NCBI RefSeq assembly: GCF_002115785.1
Contig: NZ_JFJY01000004.1
Span: forward strand, 62,001-126,000
Direction: 5' to 3'
DNA from: Thalassospira sp. MCCC 1A03138
GTDB taxonomy: Bacteria; Pseudomonadota; Alphaproteobacteria; Rhodospirillales; Thalassospiraceae
DNA length: 64,000 bases
Under the pieces are notes generated by a model. The model was given only the letters and a program-made list of their open reading frames with translations. It had not been told where the DNA came from and did not search any database. Made by a program: the position numbers and the translations under genes. Shown here one piece after another: positions 34,256 to 44,521 of the stretch (position 1 is the stretch's first letter; each line of letters opens with the position of its first letter).

Positions 34256-35890
34256 ATGTCACAACACGCGAAGACCGCAAATGGTCTCGTGAAGGGATTG
34301 CTCAATTCCTCGCGGGCCTTTGTGCTGGGTACGGCATTGATTGCCGGTTCCATGACCATGCTGTCCACCACACATGCACAGGCTGAAAAAATCCTGCGCG
34401 TCGGCAATGATGGCGAACCGCAATCAATGGACCCGCATTTCATTTCAACGATTCAGACCAGCCGCCTGTCGGATGATATGTTCCTGGGTCTTCTGACCTA
34501 TGGCCCGGATGGTGAACCGGTGCCGGGTGCGGCTGAAAGCTGGACAGTGTCCGACGACGGCATGACCTATACCTTTAAAATTCGCGATCACAACTGGTCG
34601 GACGGCGTGCCGGTAACTGCCGATGATTTTGTCGCGGGCTGGAACCGCCTGCTTGACCCGGCGACCGGTGCGGAATACGCATCCCTGCTTTATATTATCG
34701 AGGGTGCCGAAGCTGTTAACAGTGGCAAGGAAGGCGCGAAACTCGCGGCCACCGCACTGGATGACAGAACCCTGCAGGTCAAACTGACCGCGCCAGCCCC
34801 TTATTTCCTCGCCCAGCTGACCCACCAGACCGCCTTCCCGATCCCGCAGCATGCGATTGCCAAATTTGGCAAAGACTGGGTAAAGCCGGAAAATATCGTG
34901 GTGAACGGTCCGTACAAACTGACCGAATGGCTACCGAACGTTCATTCCAAGCTTGAAAAGAATCCGGAATTCTATGACGCTGCCAATGTGCCGATCGACG
35001 AGGTGATCTATTACACCTATGAAGATCGCACCGCGATGCAGAATCGTTTCCGTGCAGGCGAACTTGACGTCGCACGCGATATCGCGTCCGAACAGATTTC
35101 CTGGCTGCGCGATAACCTTGCCGATAGTCTGCGCATCGCACCGTATGCCGGTATCTATTACTATGCGATCCGTACCGACAAGGACATGTTCAAGGATGTC
35201 CGTGTCCGCAAAGCCCTGTCGATGGCGATCAACCGCGAAGCCATTACGGACTCGGTTCTGAAAACCGGTGAACTTCCGGCCTATTCCTTTGTCCCGCCCG
35301 GAACCGGTAATTACGGCGAGCCAGCATACATTTCGTGGAAAGACCTTTCCTATAATGAAAAGCTCGAAGAAGCCAAAAAGCTTCTGGCAGAAGCCGGTTA
35401 TGGCCCTGACAATCCGCTTAAATTCACCCTGCGCTACAACACGTCTGAAAACCACAAGCGCATCGCGATTGCGGCCCAGAACATGTGGAAGCAGATTGGC
35501 GTTCAGGCCGAACTGTTCAACACCGAAGGCAAAATCCACTATGCCGATCTGAAGGTCGGTAACTTTGAGGTCGCACGTGCGGGCTGGATTGCCGATTACA
35601 ACGACGCGCAGAACTTCCTGTTCCTCGGCGAAGAACGGACCGGGCCGCTGAACTACGCGGCTTTTGACAACCCGCGTTATAACGAACTGATGCTGGAAGC
35701 CGAAAAGGAAGGCGACCTGAAAAAGCGTGCCCGCCTTATGAAGCAGGCCGAAGCCATCATGATGGAAGCACAGCCTTACATCCCGATTTACTACTATGTC
35801 TCGAAACAGCTCGTCTCGCCGAAGATCGAAGGCTGGATCAATAACGCCCCGGATCGCCACCTGACCCGCTGGCTCGACATCAAAGAGTAA
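34256..35890 (+). CDS. oppA: Oligopeptide ABC transporter substrate-binding protein (OppA-like)
   Basis: Periplasmic peptide-binding protein of class C (SBP family 5), about 544 residues. A basic N-terminus and hydrophobic stretch (AFVLGTALIAGSMTMLS, cleavage near THAQA) form the signal peptide. OppA-type motifs follow: LRVGNDGEPQSMDPHFISTI, WSDGVPVTADDFVAGWNRLL, NGPYKLTEWLPN, and DVRVRKALSMAINREAI. ATG 34256 with GGGAG upstream is preferred over the earlier in-frame starts. It heads a five-gene importer; a large stem-loop directly after it probably keeps its mRNA more abundant than the rest. Confidence 0.93.
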   Translation: MSQHAKTANGLVKGLLNSSRAFVLGTALIAGSMTMLSTTHAQAEKILRVGNDGEPQSMDPHFISTIQTSRLSDDMFLGLLTYGPDGEPVPGAAESWTVSDDGMTYTFKIRDHNWSDGVPVTADDFVAGWNRLLDPATGAEYASLLYIIEGAEAVNSGKEGAKLAATALDDRTLQVKLTAPAPYFLAQLTHQTAFPIPQHAIAKFGKDWVKPENIVVNGPYKLTEWLPNVHSKLEKNPEFYDAANVPIDEVIYYTYEDRTAMQNRFRAGELDVARDIASEQISWLRDNLADSLRIAPYAGIYYYAIRTDKDMFKDVRVRKALSMAINREAITDSVLKTGELPAYSFVPPGTGNYGEPAYISWKDLSYNEKLEEAKKLLAEAGYGPDNPLKFTLRYNTSENHKRIAIAAQNMWKQIGVQAELFNTEGKIHYADLKVGNFEVARAGWIADYNDAQNFLFLGEERTGPLNYAAFDNPRYNELMLEAEKEGDLKKRARLMKQAEAIMMEAQPYIPIYYYVSKQLVSPKIEGWINNAPDRHLTRWLDIKE

Positions 35891-35902
35891 ACGCCGGAGA
35901 CT

Positions 35903-35935
35903 TTGCCGCAGGTCCGGATCACGGACCTGCGGCAA
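35903..35935 (+). other. Strong stem-loop between SBP and permease genes
   Basis: TTGCCGCAGGTCC and GGACCTGCGGCAA form a perfect 13-bp stem with a seven-base loop, 12 bases after the stop codon. No T-run follows, so it is more likely an mRNA-stabilising or processing hairpin than a terminator. Confidence 0.75.
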
Positions 35936-35968
35936 CCCACCGGCCCCCAATGGGGATGAGAGAGAATT

Positions 35969-36895
35969 ATGTTATCTTACGCCATCCGGCGCCTGATGAT
36001 CGCGATCCCGACGCTGTTCATCGTGATCACGGTTGCCTTTTTCATGATGCGCATTGCACCAGGCGGACCGTTCGATCAGGAACGTGCCCTGCCGCCGGAA
36101 ATCGAAAAAAACATCAAGGCCGCCTATGACCTTGATAAGCCGCTGCTTGAACAATACACGATCTATATCGGCAAAATCCTGCGTGGTGACTTTGGCCCGT
36201 CGATCAAAATTCGCGATTTTTCCGTCGCGGAGCTGATCATGGCTGGCGCCCCGGCATCTATGCAGCTTGGCCTGTCGGCGATCTTTCTGGCGCTGATATT
36301 CGGGGTTGGCTTTGGCACCTATGCCGCCCTTCGACAGAACAGTGCGGTTGATTTTGCGGTAATGGGCGTTGCCATGGTCGGCATTGCCATCCCGAACTTT
36401 GTCATGGCACCGCTTCTGTCGCTGGTGTTTGGCCTGTATCTTTCGATCCTGCCAACAGCAGGTTGGGGAGACGGCGAAATTCAATACAAGATATTGCCGA
36501 TCATCGCCCTTGCCCTGCCACAAGTCGCCTATATCGCGCGTCTGACGCGCGGGTCGATGGTCGAAGTCCTCCATTCCAATTACATCCGCACCGCACGCGC
36601 CAAAGGTTTGCGTGAAAAGCTTGTTGTCAACCGGCATGCGATCCGCGGCGCGCTTTTGCCTGTCGTATCCTATCTGGGCCCGGCAACCGCGGCGGTGATG
36701 ACCGGCTCTGTGGTGATCGAAACCATCTTTGGCGTGCCTGGTATCGGCACCTATTTCGTCAAGGCAGCATTGAACCGCGACTACCCGCTGGTGATGGGTG
36801 TGGTGATTGTCTATGCGGTGATGATCATCCTTCTGAATTTCCTGGTCGACATGGTCTACGGCCTGCTCGATCCCAAGCTGAAGTCACGCTCATGA
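35969..36895 (+). CDS. oppB: Oligopeptide ABC transporter permease (OppB-like)
   Basis: Inner-membrane permease of 308 residues. The N-terminal span LMIAIPTLFIVITVAFFMMR and the OppB signature IAPGGPFDQERALPPEIEKN are clear; the binding-protein-dependent transport motif is in GLREKLVVNRHAIRGALLPV (EAA loop that contacts the ATPases). Six membrane spans are expected. ATG 35969 follows GAGAGAA. It overlaps the next permease by four bases (ATGA), indicating coupled translation. Confidence 0.95.
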   Translation: MLSYAIRRLMIAIPTLFIVITVAFFMMRIAPGGPFDQERALPPEIEKNIKAAYDLDKPLLEQYTIYIGKILRGDFGPSIKIRDFSVAELIMAGAPASMQLGLSAIFLALIFGVGFGTYAALRQNSAVDFAVMGVAMVGIAIPNFVMAPLLSLVFGLYLSILPTAGWGDGEIQYKILPIIALALPQVAYIARLTRGSMVEVLHSNYIRTARAKGLREKLVVNRHAIRGALLPVVSYLGPATAAVMTGSVVIETIFGVPGIGTYFVKAALNRDYPLVMGVVIVYAVMIILLNFLVDMVYGLLDPKLKSRS

Positions 36896-37800
36896 TGAAC
36901 AAGAATCAAAAAACAGCGATGCTTCAGGCGGCCGGCGCCGCCGGAGAGATCGAGGGTCGCAGCCTGTGGCGCGATGCCCGTATTCGCCTGTTTCGCAACA
37001 AGGCCGCCGTCGGGTCGATGATCATTCTGGCCATCATTACCCTGATGGCGATTTTCGCCCCGCTGCTCAGCCCGTTTGAGTACGACCAGATCGACTGGGG
37101 CTATATCCAGGAAGGTCCGAACTGGGAAAACGGCCATATCCTTGGCACGGATGGCAATGGCCGCGATATTTTCATTCGCATCCTTTATGGCGCGCGTGTA
37201 TCCCTTGCGGTTGGTTTACTAGCAACGGCGGTGTCGCTTGTGATCGGCGTTACCTATGGCGCTGTTGCCGGCTATTTCGGCGGACGGATCGACAACATCA
37301 TGATGCGGTTTGTCGATGTGCTTTATTCCCTGCCCTTCATGTTCTTTGTGATCATGCTGATGGTGGTGTTTGGCCGAAACATTTTCCTGATTTTCGTCGC
37401 CCTTGGCGCGGTTGAATGGCTGACCATGGCGCGGATTGTGCGCGGTCAGACGCTTTCGATCCGGCGGCGCGAATTTATCGAAGCCGCCCATGCCACGGGT
37501 GTTTCGAACTTCAAGATCATTTTCCGCCATGTAATCCCCAACGTTCTTGGGCCGGTCATTGTTTACATGACGCTGACCATTCCGCAGGTGATCCTGACCG
37601 AGAGTTTCCTGTCGTTCCTGGGCCTTGGTGTTCAAGAGCCGCTGACAAGCTGGGGCGTTCTGATTTCCGAAGGGGCGAAAGTGATCGAAGCAGCGACTTG
37701 GATGCTGATTTATCCGGCGATCTTCCTGGCACTGACGCTGTTCTGTTTCAACTTCATCGGCGACGGATTGCGTGACGCCCTTGATCCGAAGGACAGATAG
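36892..37800 (+). CDS. oppC: Oligopeptide ABC transporter permease (OppC-like)
   Basis: Second permease, 302 residues, with the OppC_N segment (LWRDARIRLFRNKAAVGSMI) and six predicted spans such as FMFFVIMLMVVFGRNIFLIF. The EAA motif is EFIEAAHATGVSNFKIIFRH with HVIPNVLGPVIVYMTLTIPQ. GTDGNGRDIFIRILYGARVS is the typical periplasmic loop of this family. It starts at ATG 36892, overlapping oppB, and ends just before oppD. Confidence 0.95.
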   Translation: MMNKNQKTAMLQAAGAAGEIEGRSLWRDARIRLFRNKAAVGSMIILAIITLMAIFAPLLSPFEYDQIDWGYIQEGPNWENGHILGTDGNGRDIFIRILYGARVSLAVGLLATAVSLVIGVTYGAVAGYFGGRIDNIMMRFVDVLYSLPFMFFVIMLMVVFGRNIFLIFVALGAVEWLTMARIVRGQTLSIRRREFIEAAHATGVSNFKIIFRHVIPNVLGPVIVYMTLTIPQVILTESFLSFLGLGVQEPLTSWGVLISEGAKVIEAATWMLIYPAIFLALTLFCFNFIGDGLRDALDPKDR

Positions 37801-37804
37801 GCAC

Positions 37805-38772
<968 letters not shown>

Positions 38773-38776
<4 letters not shown>

Positions 38777-39777
38777 ATGCGATCCGTAAAAAGAAAAACG
38801 TCCCGATCCTGTCGGTTCGCGACCTCAAGGTTCACTTTTCCCTGCCGGGCAAGGGATTTTTTGGGGCAGAACGCCAGCTTAAGGCCGTCGACGGGATCGA
38901 TTTCGATCTGTATCCCGGCGAAACGCTTGGCATTGTGGGCGAATCCGGTTGTGGAAAATCGACCCTTGGCCGTGCGATTCTGCAACTGATCCCGCCGACC
39001 GACGGGCAGGTCGTGTGGCTGGGGCGGGATATTGTCGGCGCGCCCCATCGCGAAATGCAGCCGCTACGCCGGGACCTGCAGATCATTTTTCAGGACCCGC
39101 TGGCCAGCCTTAACCCGCGCATGACGATTGGCGAGATCATCGCCGAGCCGCTTGTGACCCACAAATCCGAACTGGGTAAGGACGAAATCAAGGCACGCGT
39201 TAAACGCATGATGGCGCGTGTCGGGCTTTTGCCACAGATGATCAACCGCTATCCGCATGAATTTTCGGGCGGCCAGTGCCAGCGTATCGGCATTGCACGC
39301 GCGATGATCCTCGAACCGAAACTGATCATTTGTGACGAGCCGGTTTCAGCACTTGATGTATCGATACAGGCGCAGATCGTAAACCTGTTGCAGGAATTGC
39401 AGCGCGAATTTGATCTGTCGATGATTTTCATCAGCCACGATCTTTCAATTGTGCGCCATATCTGCCACCGCATATTGGTGCTGTATCTCGGCAATCTTAT
39501 GGAGCTGGCCGACCGCGACAGCATCTATGCCAACCCAAAACATCCCTACACCAAGGCGCTGATTTCCGCAGTTCCGATCCCGGATCCCGAGATTGAACGC
39601 ACCAAGGAACGCATCGTGCTGACCGGTGATTTGCCCAGCCCGATCAACCCGCCATCGGGTTGCGTGTTCCGCACCAGATGTCCGTTTGCCAAGGATGTCT
39701 GCGCGACCGATGTCCCGACCGTTGACACCGTCAACGATCACCATCAGGTGGCCTGCCATTTCCACGAACGGATGTAG
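38773..39777 (+). CDS. oppF: Oligopeptide ABC transporter ATP-binding protein (OppF-like)
   Basis: Partner ATPase of 334 residues: Walker A GESGCGKSTLGRAIL, signature EFSGGQCQRIGIARAMIL (note Cys in place of the more usual Arg in GGQRQR), Walker B LIICDEPVSALDVSIQ and the OppF C-terminus with FRTRCPFAKDVC. It starts at ATG 38773 overlapping oppD. The operon ends at a strong terminator 35 bases later. Confidence 0.95.
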
Positions 39778-39812
39778 GAGGGCAACTTCCCTTTGCACCA
39801 CCCAAACTTAGT

Positions 39813-39841
39813 CGGGCCGTCTTGCGACGGCCCGTTTTTTG
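39813..39841 (+). terminator. Rho-independent terminator of the oligopeptide transporter operon
   Basis: CGGGCCGTC/GACGGCCCG 9-bp stem with TTGC loop followed by TTTTTT; immediately before the convergent protease gene. Confidence 0.92.
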
Positions 39842-39851
39842 TTTGGATCAC

Positions 39852-41405
39852 TCAGTAGTCTTCAAGATCAACCATGCTCAGCGTATCGATGATCTTTGTG
39901 CGGTCCTGACCATCACGTTTGAAATAGACAAGCGCATAGGGTGCGTTGCTTTCAAGCGCCTGCCCCATCACGGCTTCGAACTCCTCGGGTGTGGAAATCT
40001 CGGTATCATTGATCCGGGTAATGAAATCACCCTTTGTAAATCCGGCCTGATCGCCTTGCCCCATCTTTTCCATCCGATCAACGACAAGCCCCTTCGTGCC
40101 AACGGGTAAATCCAGTTTTTCCCATGCCTTTTCATTAGCCGGAACCAGTTCGAGGCCCATGACTTTCTTCCGACCATCATCCTTCGGCGTTTTACCAAGA
40201 ATCTTGTCGCGTTCGGCCTGGCGGCGGCGGCTTTTGGCTTCGTCCATATCGCCGGGGATCATCGTAAAGCTTTTAAATCCACCATCGCGCCAGACGGTAA
40301 CGGTCGTTTCGCCTTTTGCCTCCGCCGCCTGCATGCGGAAATGCAGGCGCGATGTGACCGTTTCGCCATTCACCGCAACAATCACATCTCCTGCACGAAT
40401 ACCTGCCTGATAAGCCGGTTCGTCATCGGGGGCCCGGTGGATCAACATTCCCTCGTCATGGTCCATCCCCAGAAGCTTGCCGATACCCGGCTTGACTTCA
40501 GAATAGGCAATCCCGAACCATCCGCGTTTGATTTCACCATCTTTGACAAGCAGATTAATGATCCCCTGCGCATGTTCAGCCGGGATGGAGAAGGCCAGCC
40601 CCTCGTTCCCGCCAGAGCGGGTATAAAGCGCGGAGTTAACGCCAACGACCTTGCCATCCATCGACAAAAGCGGCCCGCCGGAATTGCCCTTGTTTACCGC
40701 GGTATCGGTTTGCAAATACGGGTTATATTCGCCTTTGGACAACTGGCGCTGCTTGCCTGAAATCACCCCAGTCGTCAGACTTTGATCAAAGCCATAGGGA
40801 TAACCAAGCGCAAAAACCGGATCGCCGATACGGATCGCATGCGAGTTACCCCATGAAAGCGGCTTAACATTTTCAGGCCTTTCAACACGAAGGACGGCGA
40901 GGTCGGTCAGAAAATCCTTCCCCACCAGATCAGCACGAACACGACGACCATCTTTCAAAACAACGACAAAACGCGCACCATCGCGGACCACATGCTCGTT
41001 GGTAACAATCAGGCCGTCATCGGTAATGAAAAAACCGGTCCCGGTCGACGCATTGCGCTTCTTTTTCTGCCAGTCGTATTTCGGTTCTTCGCCCTTTTCA
41101 CTTTCCTTGTTCTTTTCATCGCGATCATTGCGATCCTCATCCTCGTCCTGATCGCCACGTTCGTTTGGCGGCAGATAGAAATCCTCACCGTTTTCCTTTT
41201 TCTCCCGTTCTTCGGCGACGATCTCGGCATAGCTTTTCTTAATGACATTGATGCGAACAACGCCAAGTGAAACAGCGTCATAAACTTCGGCAAGGCTTTT
41301 ATCGGACAGTGCCATGCTTGCCTGTTCTGCCATTGCATGAACGGGGACAAGGCTTGATGTGGCAAGCATCGCGGCAAACAGGGTCGCGGTCAGGGTTCTT
41401 TTCAT
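39852..41405 (-). CDS. HtrA/DegP-like periplasmic serine protease with two PDZ domains
   Basis: Secreted protease of 517 residues. Signal peptide MKRTLTATLFAAMLATSS to PVHAMA. Catalytic triad: His138 (IVTNEHVVRDG), Asp168 (FLTDLAVLRV), Ser242 (NKGNSGGPLL). Two PDZ domains follow, the first at about 285-375 (RAGDVIVAVNGETVTS) and the second near the C-terminus (GFTKGDFITRINDTEIST). Odd feature: residues 57-118 are extremely charged (e.g. GDQDEDEDRNDRDEKNKESE), a long insert before the protease core where DegP has the LA loop region. It is 63 bases behind the TonB receptor gene, which suggests a role with that receptor instead of, or besides, general envelope quality control. Confidence 0.9.
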   Translation of the reverse strand: MKRTLTATLFAAMLATSSLVPVHAMAEQASMALSDKSLAEVYDAVSLGVVRINVIKKSYAEIVAEEREKKENGEDFYLPPNERGDQDEDEDRNDRDEKNKESEKGEEPKYDWQKKKRNASTGTGFFITDDGLIVTNEHVVRDGARFVVVLKDGRRVRADLVGKDFLTDLAVLRVERPENVKPLSWGNSHAIRIGDPVFALGYPYGFDQSLTTGVISGKQRQLSKGEYNPYLQTDTAVNKGNSGGPLLSMDGKVVGVNSALYTRSGGNEGLAFSIPAEHAQGIINLLVKDGEIKRGWFGIAYSEVKPGIGKLLGMDHDEGMLIHRAPDDEPAYQAGIRAGDVIVAVNGETVTSRLHFRMQAAEAKGETTVTVWRDGGFKSFTMIPGDMDEAKSRRRQAERDKILGKTPKDDGRKKVMGLELVPANEKAWEKLDLPVGTKGLVVDRMEKMGQGDQAGFTKGDFITRINDTEISTPEEFEAVMGQALESNAPYALVYFKRDGQDRTKIIDTLSMVDLEDY

Positions 41406-41430
41406 ATTATCGATCTCACAAGCAGGTTTG

Positions 41431-41450
41431 GCCGGGGACCAAGCCCCGGC
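41431..41450 (-). other. Short stem-loop between TonB receptor and protease genes
   Basis: GCCGGGG-ACCAAG-CCCCGGC, a perfect 7-bp G/C stem in the 63-base gap. It lacks a T-run, so it may modulate, not end, transcription into the protease gene. Confidence 0.4.
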
Positions 41451-41468
41451 AGGATTAACGTGGAATTT

Positions 41469-44354
41469 TCAGTAGGTGTAAGTCAGTCCGAGCCAAACTG
41501 TCCGGCCCTTGCGGTAGGGGGTAGATGACGCAAGCGTATGGGCGCCGCCGCGGTTCAGAACATTCTCGATGGAAGCATTAAGAGTCAGAACACCCTTTTC
41601 CCGGCTGATAATGTCGTAATCAAGCGTCATATCCAGATCGAAACGCGCCTTGGCGTCGCCGTCCTCATAGACATCATAGGTCGCGCCATTGATGGTGGTG
41701 TTCGATCCGCTGTCATCTATCGTGGAATAGGACAAGGTGTAGCGCCCGGTTAGTCCGGTACGCAGGCGATTGTCATCAAAACTCGAAAACAGGCTGGCGT
41801 TAAAGAAGATCGGCTCGTCCAGATTACCGGTCAGGATCGACAGATCCGTGGTCGATATGATCTTGCCGTTATAGACCACACTTTCGCTGTCATCGCTGGT
41901 CAGGAAGTAACTGTTGTTGGAAGTTCTGCGTTCGGAATATTGGCCATTGATATTGAACACATGACGCCCGCCGAACGGCCCGGAACCAATTCCCCTGCTC
42001 CATTCCGCGGAATAGGAGGTGTAGAGGCTGGCGCCCTCATTCGACAGATTATATTCGGTTGTTCCGGTGTCATCGGTGGCACGCGAAAACTGGTCACGGC
42101 CTTTTCTTTCCAGCCATTTCAACCGTGTTACCCCGCCAAGAAACGGCAGCGGGAATGAAACGGACGCTGTCTGTTCGTCGGAAAAGGGGGTGCTCAAACC
42201 TGAACCGGAAAATGACCGCTTTATCCCCGATGAAGACGCCGCCCAGTCATCATAGAAAATAGATGAACCCGGTGTCGTGGTAGTATCGGCAGTTCGCGTT
42301 TCACTGATGGTTGCCGGCGTTGCATCCTGAAAGGCGTAACTCAGCATGTTTGCTGCGTAATAGCGGTTCCACCCCGCATTGAAGCTGATATCCCAATCCG
42401 TGTAATAGGTCGCGTTGAAACGCGGGGCGAAGTTGGTATTACCAAGATAGGTATCGTGTTCAAGCCGTGCACCCGGCCTGATTTCCAGTTCGCCAAAAGG
42501 AACATGATCAAAGACAAGCGTATATTCATTATAAAGGGCTGTGCTTACGAAACTGACACTTCCTTCAAACGCTTGGTATTTTGTCCGCCGCCGGTTTGCC
42601 TGATCACCGTCATCGCAGAAGATGTCATCGGCACTGGCGCAAACGACGTTGGTTCCTGTGGTACGCGTTGTTGCATAATATGCATCTGCGCTACGTTCAC
42701 GGGTTCCACTAAGACGATGGATATCCGCCCCCAGAAGGAAGTTCGTTCCAAAGATATCGCCGGTAAGGTCGGCTGTATAACCGATATCCTGCTGTGTCTG
42801 GGCCAAATCCCCGTACCAGCCGGTCACACATGTACTGGAGTCACACAAATCAGCATATTTTGATCCGGCCACCGTCGTGCTGATCTGACGACGCACATTG
42901 CTTTCAGAATCACGTGCATTTTCAGATGTATTAAAGGAAAGCTTGGTATCCAGAAACAGATTGGAAACCCCATAACCATCATATTCAAACGGCTTTTCGA
43001 GACCAACATAGGTGGTCAATCCATTGCCGATGATATCCATCTTGCTGTTGTAGTTTTCTGATGCTTCCCATTCCTGGGCATAGGGCGCATAAACGATCTG
43101 GGTCGTGATCGCAGCACCCGTATCGCTTTCGTAGCGCAGTTTTCCCAAAACGTTGTCGGCTTCGGTACTGGTCGTTACCTGACGACCGTAATAATTGTCA
43201 CCCGCCGTCTTGGTCGTTTCGGCAGTACGTCGACCTGCCGAAACCAGCATTCCCCAATTATCATTGATCGGTGTGCTCGCAGACGCGGAATAAAACCATT
43301 TTTCATAAACCGGTTCTTTGGCGTCAGTGTCGGGGGTTTCCTCGGATTTCAGATGATAGTCGTTCCAGTTCGATCCACCCCGTTTAATGCTCGCGCCAAA
43401 TGTTGGTTCGCTTGACGGGTTTTTGACCTTGTAATTAACAACGCCGCCTTGAAATCCGCCGTATTTAGCCGACACGTTGCTGTCGATGATCTCGGCCTGC
43501 TCGAGAATATTTGCATCGACATAGACGGTTTGAGGATGCAAACCATGAAGTGTGTCTGCATTGATCGTATTGTCGTCATCTTCTGGCATGTTTGAGTCGT
43601 TATAATTCGACTCAGTTCCGCCAAAGGAATTGATCCCGACACCGTCAAGCATGAAGTTGTTCTGATCAACCGCTGCGCCGGATATGCTGATATTTTGCGG
43701 ACGCAAATCCTGTTCGGCTGTTGCAGTTGCACCTTCTTCGCCGCGTTGTCCCGCAATCACATACTGGACATTCGGATTGGCGCGAAAAATCTTGTTCGGG
43801 TCACTGTCACCCTGAACCACCGCACCGATCATCTCTTCGCCATACACGGTTGACCCGCTGGCCGCACCGGTTCCGAGTTGGAAGATCGTTGTGCGATTTG
43901 CACTGACAGAAACGGGGGCGGTAACGATTTCTTCGTCAGATGACTGGTTGGATAGCTTGGGGGAAATAACCAAAACACCGTCGGTAACGGCAAAGGTAAC
44001 TTCCGTCCCCTCAAGCATTTGAAACAAGGCGTTTTCAATGCTGAGCTGACCAACCACGGCCTGACCATTCATCGCAAGGTTGGTGCCATCCTGGACCGAA
44101 AACGGAATACCGGCCTGCTGCGATAATAGCTCCAAGGCGCGCATCAGCGGCACGTAGGGAATGTCAAAGCTGTAAAGTCGTGATGCGACCGGCTTATCGA
44201 CAACCGCACGTTCCTGTGCATGCAGAAAATTCGACGACATCCCCCCCAGCAAGGCAGAGGACGCAACAGCGCAGAACAGAAAATCCTTCCATGCCCGCCC
44301 CTTTGAGGTTTCGAAGAGGTTGCGGACTGTGTCCTGTTGTCTGGTAGGCTTCAT
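41469..44354 (-). CDS. TonB-dependent receptor with N-terminal STN signalling domain
   Basis: Outer-membrane transducer of 961 residues. After a long signal region, an STN (secretin/TonB N-terminal) domain spans about 60-135 (YSFDIPYVPLMRALELLSQQ, FQMLEGTEVTFAVTDGVLVI); this contacts FecR-type proteins. The plug follows (TVYGEEMIGAVVQGDSDPNK, QNISISGAAVDQNNFMLDGV) and then the 22-strand barrel to the C-terminal aromatic (VWLGLTYTY). Plug sequence is unlike classic siderophore receptors and more like carbohydrate/peptide-type transducers, with an extracellular CDSSTC and CASADDIFCDDGD Cys pairs in loops. It follows fecR by 167 bases that hold a 7-bp direct repeat. The substrate cannot be assigned. 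Confidence 0.93.
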   Translation of the reverse strand: MKPTRQQDTVRNLFETSKGRAWKDFLFCAVASSALLGGMSSNFLHAQERAVVDKPVASRLYSFDIPYVPLMRALELLSQQAGIPFSVQDGTNLAMNGQAVVGQLSIENALFQMLEGTEVTFAVTDGVLVISPKLSNQSSDEEIVTAPVSVSANRTTIFQLGTGAASGSTVYGEEMIGAVVQGDSDPNKIFRANPNVQYVIAGQRGEEGATATAEQDLRPQNISISGAAVDQNNFMLDGVGINSFGGTESNYNDSNMPEDDDNTINADTLHGLHPQTVYVDANILEQAEIIDSNVSAKYGGFQGGVVNYKVKNPSSEPTFGASIKRGGSNWNDYHLKSEETPDTDAKEPVYEKWFYSASASTPINDNWGMLVSAGRRTAETTKTAGDNYYGRQVTTSTEADNVLGKLRYESDTGAAITTQIVYAPYAQEWEASENYNSKMDIIGNGLTTYVGLEKPFEYDGYGVSNLFLDTKLSFNTSENARDSESNVRRQISTTVAGSKYADLCDSSTCVTGWYGDLAQTQQDIGYTADLTGDIFGTNFLLGADIHRLSGTRERSADAYYATTRTTGTNVVCASADDIFCDDGDQANRRRTKYQAFEGSVSFVSTALYNEYTLVFDHVPFGELEIRPGARLEHDTYLGNTNFAPRFNATYYTDWDISFNAGWNRYYAANMLSYAFQDATPATISETRTADTTTTPGSSIFYDDWAASSSGIKRSFSGSGLSTPFSDEQTASVSFPLPFLGGVTRLKWLERKGRDQFSRATDDTGTTEYNLSNEGASLYTSYSAEWSRGIGSGPFGGRHVFNINGQYSERRTSNNSYFLTSDDSESVVYNGKIISTTDLSILTGNLDEPIFFNASLFSSFDDNRLRTGLTGRYTLSYSTIDDSGSNTTINGATYDVYEDGDAKARFDLDMTLDYDIISREKGVLTLNASIENVLNRGGAHTLASSTPYRKGRTVWLGLTYTY

Positions 44355-44408
44355 TCGGCACGACCCAATGCAAGTTATTGCGTATCACTCGCACTTAAGG
44401 ACGGAAGG

Positions 44409-44426
44409 CCGGACAGTAACCGGACA
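44409..44426. repeat. Direct repeat in the fecR-receptor gap
   Basis: CCGGACA twice, 11 bases start to start (about one helical turn), 55-70 bases before the receptor gene. Could be part of an ECF-sigma promoter or a regulator site. Confidence 0.35.
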
Positions 44427-44521
44427 TCTTTTTTAATATTTTTGTTCAAATAGGGAATTCATCGGGGAGTTCAGGCGAAATCCGCACCATTTTCAGGCCG
44501 AACCAATCTGGAACCTTGATT

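Noticed and set aside
34931..35950. 339-codon minus-strand frame opposite the SBP gene
   Set aside because: Antisense shadow of a well-supported oligopeptide-binding protein; no ribosome-binding site or domain.
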